A stretch of 64,000 bases of DNA from Eremomyces bilateralis CBS 781.70 (lineage: Eukaryota; Ascomycota; Dothideomycetes; Eremomycetales; Eremomycetaceae): NCBI RefSeq assembly GCF_010015585.1, contig NW_022985067.1:2204905-2268904 (forward strand), in the 5' to 3' direction. The notes under the pieces were generated by a model, which saw only the letters and a program-made list of their open reading frames with translations, ran no database searches and was not told the origin of the DNA. The position numbers and the translations under genes are program-made. Shown here piece after piece: positions 32,322 to 42,373 of the stretch; the first letter of the stretch is position 1; each line of letters starts with the position of its first letter.

Positions 32322-33444
32322 ATGTTGTCGATGCGGTTAGTCGCCCGCGCTTCGCCGAGGGCGTTCGCCCAGCAGTGCCTCCGGACCTCCAGACAGGTTG
32401 CGTCTCCCTTGAGACTATCGGCCGTTCAGACTGCATGGAGACAACCGACGACGACGAGACTTGCTTCAGCGTTCTCTACTTCGTCAAGATGCTTTCAAAA
32501 CGATGAGCTCGTCGCAAAACTGAGATCGGAGATCTCGTTGGAAAACGAAGCCACGGATACGGAAACGTATAAATCGGGAATCAAGGAATTCCTGGAGTCC
32601 ACCCAGTTCAATGTACGATGTGCCATTTCCTCACCTCATAAACAGACACTAATTGCGAGTACAGCTCCACGATACGCCTGGTCAAGAAGAAGTTGTCCTG
32701 ACCAAGAAATACAACAATGAGAAGTGCGCATCCAATTACAGCTCATATTCGAGCCTATCGCTTTACTAACCCCGATCCAGCATCCGTGTATCCTTCTCCA
32801 TCGCCGACATCAACAACGCGCAACCTACCGAAGAACCCTACGACGAGGATAACGCGCTCTACGACGAAGACGGCGCCGAAACCTCCGAATACGCCCAAGA
32901 GTCCCGCAGCAACAAAGGCGCCATCAACAGCTCCACCCGCTCCGGCCCCGCCTCCACCGCCCCCGAAGACCGCCTCGCCCCCGCCGACCGCGAGGAGCTC
33001 GACGAGGACGACTTCGAGGGCGAGGAGGGCCAGGACGTCACGTTCCCGTGCCAGGTGAACATCCAAGTGACGCGGGACGGACATCCCGGCGCGCTGGACA
33101 TCGCAGCGGTGGCGGATAGCGGCGACTTGGTAATTGAGAACGTGGCGTATTTCCCTAGCGGCGAGGTCGCAGAGGGCGCGACGAGCGAGATGCGGAACAA
33201 GCGTCGCGGGCTGTATTCCGGGCCGCCGTTTGGGAATCTGGACGTCGAGCTGCAGACGATGATGGAGAAGTATCTGGAGGAGCGTGGTGTGGGTGTGCAG
33301 ATGGCGATGTTTGTCCCGGAGTATGTAGACTACAAGGAGCAGAAAGAATACGTGAGGTGGCTTGAGAGTGAGTGTTCCGTTCCGAGTACCACACTTTAAC
33401 GACATGACTAACGTTGCGCAGATGTCGAGCAATTCATGAAATGA
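32322..33444 (+). CDS. MAM33: mitochondrial acidic matrix protein, p32/MAM33 family
   Basis: Four exons (32322-32612, 32665-32723, 32781-33367, 33422-33444) give 319 residues. The first 60 residues are Arg/Ser/Ala-rich without acidic residues, ending near STSSRCF, a clear matrix-targeting sequence. The body shows the p32 fold hallmarks: a long N-terminal helix (ELVAKLRSEISLENE), beta strands separated by a very acidic insert (about 150-200, rich in Glu and Asp), and the conserved C-terminal helix (LDVELQTMMEKYLEERGV, then EYVRWLENVEQFMK). MAM33/gC1qBP proteins form doughnut trimers in the matrix and assist mitochondrial translation and ribosome work. The last exon codes for only seven residues. 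Length is slightly above average because of the acidic insert. Confidence 0.93.
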
Positions 33445-33805
33445 TTTTCTAGGCAGGATATGGGGTCTCAGTGTGTATAATTATCTTAAAGGTGGCTTCT
33501 TAATTGTATTATCATCTTCCTTCTCTCACGTATGCCGCGCAGTCTATTACTATTGTGAATGTGCTTGTGCTACGTAAATAGGCTAGGGTGCCGAAGCTTA
33601 GTGTGCTACAATTCTATTGATGAACATGCTTGCTTCCTTTAAATGTCCCTTCGTTGCATATCCAGGAGGATAACCCTTAGACCGCATTTCTCTAATGCCA
33701 ATCTTCCGACTCGTAAGGGTAGTGTGAAGCTTTCGATCATAACCAAGCTATGAAGCCAGGTATCCGCTCTCTTTTAATCCAACAGCCTAAATTCACTGGA
33801 TGCGA
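33445..33805. other. convergent intergenic spacer
   Basis: 3' ends of MAM33 and the phosphatidylserine synthase gene. AT-rich; terminators only. Confidence 0.5.
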
Positions 33806-34707
33806 CTAGGGCTTAGGTACGTGTAGAGTCTTACTGCACATCAAGCACCCATGGATCACAAACACCCCAGCCAGGACATGGAACTCCCACCACTGTCCCT
33901 CACCAAACGCCCCTCCGGGCAACTTCTCCATAATCCAACCCTTCGAGACCCAAAACGCCATGATGCTCACCTCCATCAACGACGTCGGAATCGGCGTCCC
34001 CTCAAAATACTTGCTCTTCCCACTCGCATCCTTCGGCAACGCCGTCGCCGTCACGTTAAACCGCGCCAGCCGCGTCAGCCCGCACAAAATATAAACCGTC
34101 AGCAGCAGCTGATCGACGCACGAGCGCATCCCGATCGTGAAGGCGAGCATGGCGGGCGCGACGCCGAAGGAGATGAGGTCGGCGAGCGAGTCGAGCTCCT
34201 GGCCCATCAGCGAGGATTTCTTCCGCCAGCGCGCGACGCGGCCGTCGAGGAAGTCGAAGAAGAGGCCGAGGGCGGGGAGGGAGACGGCGAGCCAGAGGTC
34301 AGTGGCGGAGGCGGGGGTGGTGGTGCCGGCGGATTCGGAGAGACAGTAGCGGAGGGAGGAGAAGATGGACATGACGCCACAGAAGCCTAGTGCGGGTTAA
34401 GATCGCGTGAAGAGCTGGGCGGGGAGAGAACTGTACCATTGAGTTCGGTGATGAAATCAGCAAGGTGGAGGGCTCTGTGAACAGTCAGTGATCAGATTGG
34501 AATATTCATGGGCTGGCTATCGAGTAGCATACCTAATCATTGAGAAGTGGCCGGTATCGCCGCCTAGCAGCCTGGCCTGCTTCTCTATTGCTGCGACATT
34601 GTGAGTCCTAGCTATTGAACGGTGGTGTCTGTGGACATACGCTTTTCCCCGCCTGTTTTCTTTTCCATGGCTTTTGGCTCTCCGTTGGGTACCGCACGAC
34701 GGGACAT
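33806..34707 (-). CDS. CHO1: CDP-diacylglycerol-serine O-phosphatidyltransferase (phosphatidylserine synthase)
   Basis: Four exons (34707-34641, 34584-34533, 34474-34437, 34386-33806) give 245 residues. The enzyme joins serine to CDP-diacylglycerol to make phosphatidylserine at the ER, the first step towards PE and PC in fungi. The CDP-alcohol phosphotransferase signature is complete (DFLDGRVAR, eight residues, GQELDSLAD). Several hydrophobic segments follow, including CVDQLLLTVYILCGLTRLARFN and the conserved EGTPIPTSL. The short N-terminus (ALHLADFITELNGFCGVMSIF) matches the family. The start at 34707 is preceded in frame by a stop. Three small 5' exons are typical of this gene in filamentous fungi. 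Confidence 0.94.
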
Positions 34708-35563
34708 CGCACGCTTTCAAAATATGTGGACGACGGTTCTATCAAAGCTGAGCTGGCTAGGACGTATAGATATGGGATAGCGGATAGGGATCTTCTTCGA
34801 TAGATGGCGATCAAGTTAAATCAATTGATGGGCAAAAGTTATTGAATGGCAATTGGAAGAAATAACGCAGCTTCTGAAGTTGAATATGGTGATGATTACA
34901 GGTATGAGGGAAGATGGGGTCTTTTCAAGGATTTGGAGTTGTCTTGGTGAAAACGTCATTCCCACAGCATGTGCTGCCAAGCCTGAAGCCACATGTACCA
35001 GTAGTACTTGCGGCCACAGCAGGATTTATGTTCGTGCTAGCCCGGTTTAATTAACTGGATTGTAGTCAAGGTTTCTACATTGATCTTTGTCTGGTGATCT
35101 GCTTGACTCAGAATGGTGATGGCTTAGAGGCTGGCAGCATGATCGATGCAGCCCTTGTCTAACATCTGTTTCAGAGAGATGTGGGTGTTCCGCCAGTATG
35201 AAGTCCCATGCGTCGCCTTTGGATAGTTACTAGCCGACACATAAATAATAAGGGAGTGGACAAATGATTCGGTTGAACGCCTTTTGTCGTATAGGCATAA
35301 AGTCTACAACTACTTTTGGTGATCCTCTAGCACATCATCCGCCGTTGAGGAATTGTATGAGTCCTCCAACCCTTGTCAGCTTTTCTCGCGCCCCTCTGCG
35401 GCAGATAGACTGGATAGTTTTATAAGAGGCCGAGCATACATTCGCATGCGCAAGGCGGAATTGAACTCTACCAACCCGCAAGTTCCTAGAAGGCCGTAAA
35501 ACACCTTGAACTCCTGGCTCCCATATCCCATGGGTATATGCAATCGGCAATGGCGGGAGACAT
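34708..35563. other. intergenic region
   Basis: 856 bp between the start of phosphatidylserine synthase and the end of GAR1. It holds the promoter of the former (possibly with inositol/choline control, but I see no CATGTGAA-type element) and the 3' end of the latter. No other gene. Confidence 0.45.
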
Positions 35564-36403
35564 TCAGTATCCTCTGCCGCGAGAAGACCCTCTGAAACCG
35601 CCGCCGCCTCTGCCTCCGCCAAACCCACCGCTTCCTCCGCCAAATCCGCCGCCTCCTCGTCCACCACCTCTGCTACCGCCGCGGAAGCCTCCCGATCCAC
35701 CTCTTCCGGGACCTCCACGTCCGCGAGGCGCGCCGCGGCCGCCACGACCACCGCGGAACCCGCCTCTTCCACGATCTGCACCCCCGGCCCGCTTCGGTTT
35801 GGGAGCACCTGGGACGACTGGCTTAGGCAAGAACCTGATCGACGTTAGCAAGCGCTTCGGCCAACAGATCGTCTATACATACCTCTCCAGCGGTAGAAGT
35901 TTGTCGCCCGAGATGAACACTTTGTCTCCAGCCTTGAAGGACTCGGCCTGGATGCCGCTCTCGGTTTTGATGGTAAAGTAGACTTGGTTGATCGGTCCTA
36001 GGATCTCGTCCACTTTGCCCACGGGCGCCTATAACCCTGTGAGAACATGACCCAGTATTTCACATCATATCTTCGTACCTTGTTCTCCAAGAAAATCGGC
36101 GCATTGAAATATGGAATTTTTGGATTCGTGGATTCGCACACCATCTCGCCCTCGCAGGAATGCATGAATGTGCCCAGCTCTACCAGAATGCATTAGCACA
36201 TTATCTTTATACATTGCATTATTGTTCGAATACTCACCCATTACAGAAGCCGGTGGCCCGGAATTGAATCCACCTCGTCCGCCTGCACAGTCTCATTAGC
36301 CAGGAGCCGCAACACAGGCGCGCAAAAGATCCGTACCTCGATCGCCGAAACCTCCACGGCCTCGGAAGCCGCCTCGACTTTGTCCGCCGCCTCTGAATGA
36401 CAT
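35564..36403 (-). CDS. GAR1: H/ACA ribonucleoprotein core subunit Gar1
   Basis: Five exons (36403-36337, 36282-36238, 36179-36079, 36028-35883, 35834-35564) give 209 residues. Gar1 is one of the four core proteins of box H/ACA snoRNPs, which guide pseudouridylation of rRNA in the nucleolus. The layout is classic: an N-terminal Gly/Arg-rich segment ([11 protein letters not shown]), a central beta-barrel core ([59 protein letters not shown]) and a long C-terminal RGG/GGF-rich tail coded by the last exon. All junctions keep phase. The tail is GC-rich and repetitive, which creates long false frames on the other strand. Confidence 0.95.
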
Positions 36404-38321
36404 GATGGCAGCTGAATTGAACGGGTCCTTGAGCTTCGAAATTTCTCACGATCTGGTTGGAGCTCCGAAGACAAAATCTGACATTGAAGTCACGGAGCCG
36501 GAAAAACTAATGCATCCGATGAGCTCCACTTTCAGCCTTACAGCTTCTGGCCAATCACAGCCACGGGATCCCAACCTCAACCACAGCAGCATGAAACGTC
36601 CCATCTTGGCCTCACACTCACCCCATGAGATATTATTAGCAGGGAAAGTTCTGATATTTCTACAGTTGATGAAGGACTCTGGACTCATCTCGTATCTCCG
36701 GGTACCTCTTGACATATATTACAGCGAGAATACGGAGTACTCCGGAAGGACTCAGGTCTCAACAAACTCCATTCCCCTGACTTCCGCCCAGAGAGATACG
36801 AACCGACCGATACGACAAATAGTCATGCAATCCTGCGCTGCGTGGTGATCACCTGGATGTCGTTGCGCTGCCATCAATCCCGGCCACATGGCTGCCCGTC
36901 GTTTATATAACGTTGTACTGGTTGAACTGGTTCACGGTCCAACCTAGCATGGGTTCTCGAAACCGTCCGGTGGTCCGGATCGTCCTCCCTGTCCATATGG
37001 CATATCGGCACTAGTACATTCCCGTAGGTATAAGGTACGACATCCGTGACTTGTCCGCTTGACGTAAACCAAAATCCTCAGCCTTGAACTTCAGTTGTCC
37101 GACCCACTTAACTAGGTACTTGAATATACCTTGACACTTGATGTTTCATATGGAATCCTCCGAGGCTCTAGAAATGCATTTCCCTAATCCAGTGCAGTCT
37201 GACATCCTCGTTGTCCATCAAGCTAATACACATCATTCGATCCCTAAATAGAGAGAGTCATCTGGTCCCGGCCAGTCGGAGAACTTTGTTGGGATCTCTA
37301 ACCCTAGAATCAATATGATTTTTTTCATTAAATATGATGAGATTCCAGACGAATGGTTCCCATGGGAGACAAGAGCAGGGATATGGGATCCTCGGGATTA
37401 GTTTCCTTCTGTGTCTACCAGATCGATGCTCGTATATCGTCACCGTTCGATGTACGACAGTCGACAATAGCAACTGGGGTCGGCGTTCCCACTCGTTCCC
37501 TAGAATCGATATCCAGGGCCTATGCTTCAAGCAGTTCTAAGAGTAAAGAGGGCTGCAGAAGGATTCGGACACGTAACTAAGGCTATGCATCTTACGTACA
37601 TTTGTCTCAACTTACCCATTCCTAGATATATCATTCGCCGTTATAGGTAGTCTAGACTACTTAGAGGATGGACCCCTGGCCTCCTCTCATCTATTCCCCG
37701 AGCCTCGGAGCCCCAACAATTGACAGACGTCCTAGATGCCAAACTTTCCTTCCTTGGCGAACGCCGGATCTTTTAGGCCATGCTAAGATGGCTCATCGGA
37801 ATACCTGGAGTTCATCCCGTAGTCCCTGTTCTTATTGCGATCGACAAACATCATGCTATCGCGATAGAGGCACCGGCTTTCGAACCGAACCATCCCCAAT
37901 TGTCGGGACTTCGGGCCAGTCCCCTCATGGATCAAGAACTTTGACCAGGGTACGTGCGAATCCTATCACCAACACACCGAGCATTGGGACCTAGTTTTTT
38001 GTGTGAGCATCATGATGCTCAGTCTCGCCGTTATGTCCTTGAGTTCTCGCCCCTTTCTCCCCTGTATCCGACTCCGCGTTATCCGCAATACGATCAAGAG
38101 ACGGTCTGTGTTTGATACTGACCCGGAAGCCTCTATTCTTTTCAGTACTTGGAATTGAACTCTATCTTGCCAAAAGGGTACACATGTCGAGGAGAATATG
38201 AGGACCGCGGGTATTTAAGGGACCAGATTGCCCAAGTTGTTCATCGGCAATCGCTATCGAGTCTTTCAATTGAAATTACTTCGATATCTATTATCAAGTC
38301 ATTTCCTGCCATCTATTCATC
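36404..38321. other. 1.9 kb divergent intergenic region
   Basis: Between the GAR1 and protease start codons. It contains a CCAAT word (36551-36555) and a 14 bp TACGGAGTACTCCG palindrome-like word (36731-36744). No gene-like frame has domain content. The last 150 bp should be the protease promoter. Confidence 0.45.
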
Positions 38322-39700
38322 ATGCGCTTTTCCAGTCACTATGCTTTACTGCTTCCAGTACTAGCAAGAGCCGCTCCAGTTGTACAATCGAATCTTGACG
38401 TATCGATTAGCACCACTGGTGCGACTGTTGACATCTCTGTTACAAATCATGGGGCTGAGGATGTCGATCTTTTCACTCTGGGTTCTGTGCTTTCGCCTTA
38501 CGGCGTGAATGTAGCGGTCTCTAAAGATGGTGAGTCGAATTGCCACTACTCTCATAGATAAACTCATTGCACTGGTGGAGGTGGAGGAAGCGACAGAATG
38601 GGAATCCATTCACTCATGATTGGACTAGTACGGATTTAAAAGCTAACCTTTTCTTAGGCAAACCGGTGCGTTTCAGGGGACTGTTCGTGCGACCCAGGAC
38701 CTCCAACCTTTCCGGGGCCGATTTCACGCACATTGGTTCTGGAGAAACAAAGACGAATTCCGTCGACATCAGCACCAAGTTTGATACCAGCTCCGGTGGC
38801 GAGTTCCAAGTCACTGTTTCACCCTCGCTTCGATTAGCCGACGAGGACTTCGGCCTCGGAGCCCCCATCTCGCTGCCTGCCGTTACCGCATCTGTGACTG
38901 TGACGCCAGGAGCCCTACGGAAACGTGTGCTGCGGAAATCCATATCCCCACGGCAGTCGAGCAGTCACCCCCAAGTTCAAGCAAATTGCGTGGGTGACCA
39001 GCTGCAGTCTATCGAGGCAGCCCTGGACAATGCTGCCGAATGGATCGGCAAGGCAAAAGTGGACGTCGAGAACTTGACCTCCATATATGTGGACGAGTAC
39101 TTCCGCGTTCCCGTCAGCGAGACGAGTGACATTATCCGCGGAATGCTCATAGCCCGCATCGCGAACCTCGACGCCGAGTTGACCGGTACCAATAATACAA
39201 CCCAAATTTACTGCGGGGATGATGATGCTATCGATTATCGAGGCCAGCCGTCTCCATGTCTGACCGTAGGAGTTGTCGGATTTGCCAATCCAGAGACGAA
39301 CCAAGTTGCATTGTGCGGCCCGAACTGGGAGATTCCGGCCAGCAGCCCAGTTTGTCAAGGCCCATACCAGGATGACCAGACCACGAACATCATTCACGAG
39401 CTGATGCACTGCAATTCTGTGGGGATAGTCGATCCCGGGTTGACCGCCCCTATGGACTATGCATACACGTACGAGGAGACCCGAAGCGATGACTGGATTT
39501 ATGGTGGGCTGGTCGAGAATGCGGATAGTTATGGGATGTATGCCAAAGGTGAGTTGGATTTTCGTATCTAACGAGCTGATGCCCTTCTCCGAACTAGCGT
39601 CGAGAAATTCCCCAAACAGCCTTGATGAGTGTTCACTTACAATAATATCACAGGTGTCGGTTATGAACTCCCCTCTCCTTGCCCCCCAGCCGAGACTTGA
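38322..39700 (+). CDS. secreted M35-type (deuterolysin-like) zinc metalloprotease
   Basis: Three exons (38322-38529, 38658-39548, 39654-39700) give 381 residues. An N-terminal signal peptide (hydrophobic MRFSSHYALLLPVLARA) leads to a prodomain of beta-sandwich character with a dibasic region (LRKRVLRK) likely cleaved by a kexin. The mature part carries HELMH, the zinc-binding HExxH motif. About 32 residues later comes TRSDDWIYG, which fits the aspzincin TxxxDxxYG pattern with Glu in place of the leading Gly. The terminal ENADSYGMYAK segment is also typical. Six or so cysteines could form disulfides. The family digests proteins outside the cell, preferring basic substrates. The short C-terminal exon (GVGYELPSPCPPAET) is unusual. 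Confidence 0.85.
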
Positions 39701-40909
39701 TGTGGCATATTTTCGAGATCCTGCCTTTCTGAGGCGTGGCGCGTAGTGCACTGCTTTATTGTGATTGCTTCGGCTCGGCCATATTTTTCAGCATCTATTA
39801 TCATCAGCATCGATTCCGGGACAACAGCTTGAGCTTGTGCAGGTCTGGGCTATTCGAAGATCTGGCACCTGAAAGGACGGCAGCTGCTTCATATTTGGTA
39901 CAGTTCGTCTAGCATCTGTGTATTCCAAATTATAGTTTACTATTCAGAGAATTTCGACATTTGTTCCAATGAATTCGCTAGTCAAGTCCATTGTATAGCC
40001 TCATGGCCACCATGCATATCAGGTTCCAAGCCTCATAATTCCGCTTGTCTACGTCTTTCGAAAACCTGCCAAGGGAGTCCAGTCCACCGCCGGGGAGTTG
40101 CGATGCACTTTTATTTCTAGCACTGATGTCATTGACCAGAAACTTTCCATCCTCCATCTTCAGTCTGTGTGGTGGCATGTAGCATTGGGCATCCAGAAAC
40201 TTCTCGCCAAGTGTACCCGCATGATTGGTCCGAAGGGATGGATACCTTAGTTCCAAGCTACAACTCGTCTTTTAGAAGGATGGGGTAGTGCCCTGCCAAA
40301 CCCGGTGATACTATAACAAGAGACACCTCCTTCGTGATAGGACTGGTATAGAGTGTGGTCAGAAAATTCAATTCCAGTCTCATCAGTGCGCCCTTCCGGG
40401 GGAAAATGCGGCAGTGTCTCGTCTAAGGAAACTGCATGAGGACATACCGGTGAAAAATAGACCAGTCTTATGAGCAGAGACCCGATATGGGCCACCATCA
40501 GGGGCTGATCCTCTCTCCAGCATGAGGGTTCCATGCGACCCACGGCCTCAGGATTTGCATGTCGCTGGGTAGTGGCTAGGATGAGTATCTAGCCCGATTC
40601 GACTCAAGGCCGTTTTATTCTCTCCTGCTTGTAACCGAAGGAGTGCCGTGACATTGTCTTCTTCAGGGAAAATAATGATTGGAATAGAACCTATCCACAC
40701 ACGTGGTTGACACGGCTCAATTCCCTGCAGTTTGGGTACCAAGATTGTAGACGAAAGAGGTTGATATGGTGAACATCCCGTCCTTGGTATGAGTCACCTT
40801 TCTCATGATACATGCGGTGATATACCTATGCGGCAGCTCAAAGAAAATTCTCTGCGGTTCGAGGGTCTGAATGCGACTTGAGAGTTAATCCACCAGTCAT
40901 GCAGGATTG
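39701..40909. other. intergenic with possible decayed minus-strand coding
   Basis: Three consecutive minus-strand open stretches (40742-40548, 40543-40247, 40256-39978) of 64-98 residues have protein-like composition; the last contains KMEDGKFLVNDISARNK and NYEAWNLICMVAMRLY. They sit in different frames without clear introns, and no family is recognised. It could be a gene remnant or chance. Confidence 0.3.
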
Positions 40910-41666
40910 TTATTCCGAATCCTCTTCAAACCTCTCTTGCGAGGATCTAGAAGGGCGCAGGTTTCTGAAATCGCGGTCGGCATGATTTTTTCTGCCCCTG
41001 TCTTGATCCCGCCGTCGTTGGTTTTCTTTATCGGTATTTTGATCGGCATCCATATTGCTAGGGAATAGTTAATCTAGCGTTCGATGGTGTTTATCAGCGG
41101 TCCCAAAAGGAAGAGGTATGACAAGATCACTAGAAGAATGGATCAGTACCTGTCATGATTCCTCCCACCGTCCTTCTCGTCGTCGTTGTCATCCTCATTA
41201 TTATTGTTGTTGTAGCCGTTGTAGCCGTTGTAGCCGTTGTAGCCGTTGTAGCCGCTGTAATCATTGTAGCTATTTTTGTAGCCATGGCTGTTGCTGTTGC
41301 TATTGCTGTTGCTATTGCTGTGGTTGTAGCTGTGGTTGTAGCTGTGGTTGTAACTGTTGTGGTAACTGTTGTTGTAATAGTCCTGGTTGTCATCACGCTC
41401 GCCATCATTGCCTTCCCTATCATCCTTCTTTTGGTGAATGCTATCGCGAGTTTGTCGTCCCTCAGTTCGTCCGACCGATATGCTTGGCTCCCTGCTACAC
41501 TTGTAAAGAACTCTCCTAGACGCAAGATTAGAGGGTGGGGCAAACCGTACGCGCGAACACTCCCGTCTTCATAGGTCCGGAAATGTTGGACAATGTCGGA
41601 AATGTAGTAGCGCTGCTGTAGGATTGGATCCCACTTCCAATCCCGATTTTGCTGTGCTGCCGCCAT
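40910..41666 (-). CDS. Tyr/Asn/Ser/Gly-rich low-complexity protein
   Basis: Three exons proposed (41666-41551, 41515-41150, 41057-40910) give 209 residues in phase. The N-terminus (DWKWDPILQQRYY, then a phenylalanine and an acidic/Gly turn) has the WxWD...RYY look seen in several fungal proteins of unknown role. The middle is a striking low-complexity block: asparagine/tyrosine/serine/histidine repeats (YNHS, NS) followed by five GYN units, then acidic Asn/Asp. The C-terminus is very basic and charged (RRRDQDRGRK). The first intron would be only 35 nt, shorter than usual, so the first exon is uncertain; exon 2 to 3 is well supported. Such tyrosine/asparagine-rich segments can drive condensate or amyloid formation. 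Function unknown. Confidence 0.55.
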
Positions 41667-42373
41667 AACTCGGTTCGGTGACGGGTTGACTGGACATGCT
41701 GGAGGTTCATCTGAATCTTCCAGGTTTGATTGCCGCTGCCATGGTTGATATAAAGTGTGATAATAGGTTGCCTTGTGACCTGCCTCATCCCCAGCCTGAT
41801 GAGGCTCTGCCTTGAATGCCCCGCATCGCGACAGACAGACAGCAATATCAAGAGCAGACTGGGGGCCTGCAATGATAGTACGAAAGGCAAGCTAGGGTGA
41901 ACAACAAGCAACATGGGCAGACTAATATTAAAGGGCGCCTTAATGTCATATGACCCTAAACTCCAGTGACGTGGTAGCAGTGAAAACCAACAGAACAACG
42001 TGCCCCAGCAAATGAAATGGTGATACACCCAGTTGAGCGGTAGCACCCACCTCCTGCAAGAATGCCCGTGTTTCCCGAGGCAACACCAAACACGATCTAA
42101 TTGATCAGACGTTTAGCACGAAGTTCTTTTTTGATGAAGCGATAAGGCTGAAGAGAAGATCAACGGACGGCCCCCCCTTTGTGTCACTTAACGCCGTCTT
42201 GGGCTTTGTTTGTTTTCTTGTAAGACCAGCTTTCGTGCGTACTTACTTCGACGAGGGTATTCCGTTTTTGTTCAGGGTCTGACATTTCAACGTTCCTCCC
42301 CTTCCATGGGCTATGATAAAATCAATTTCGCTCTTGGTTTGACATACTTGAGGCACATATTTGAGTGGGCAAG
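41667..42373. other. divergent intergenic region
   Basis: 707 bp between two start codons pointing outward. Nothing specific is recognised. Confidence 0.45.

Noticed and set aside
38915-39751. 278-residue minus-strand frame opposite the protease gene
   Set aside because: Antisense shadow; the plus strand carries a signal peptide and HELMH.
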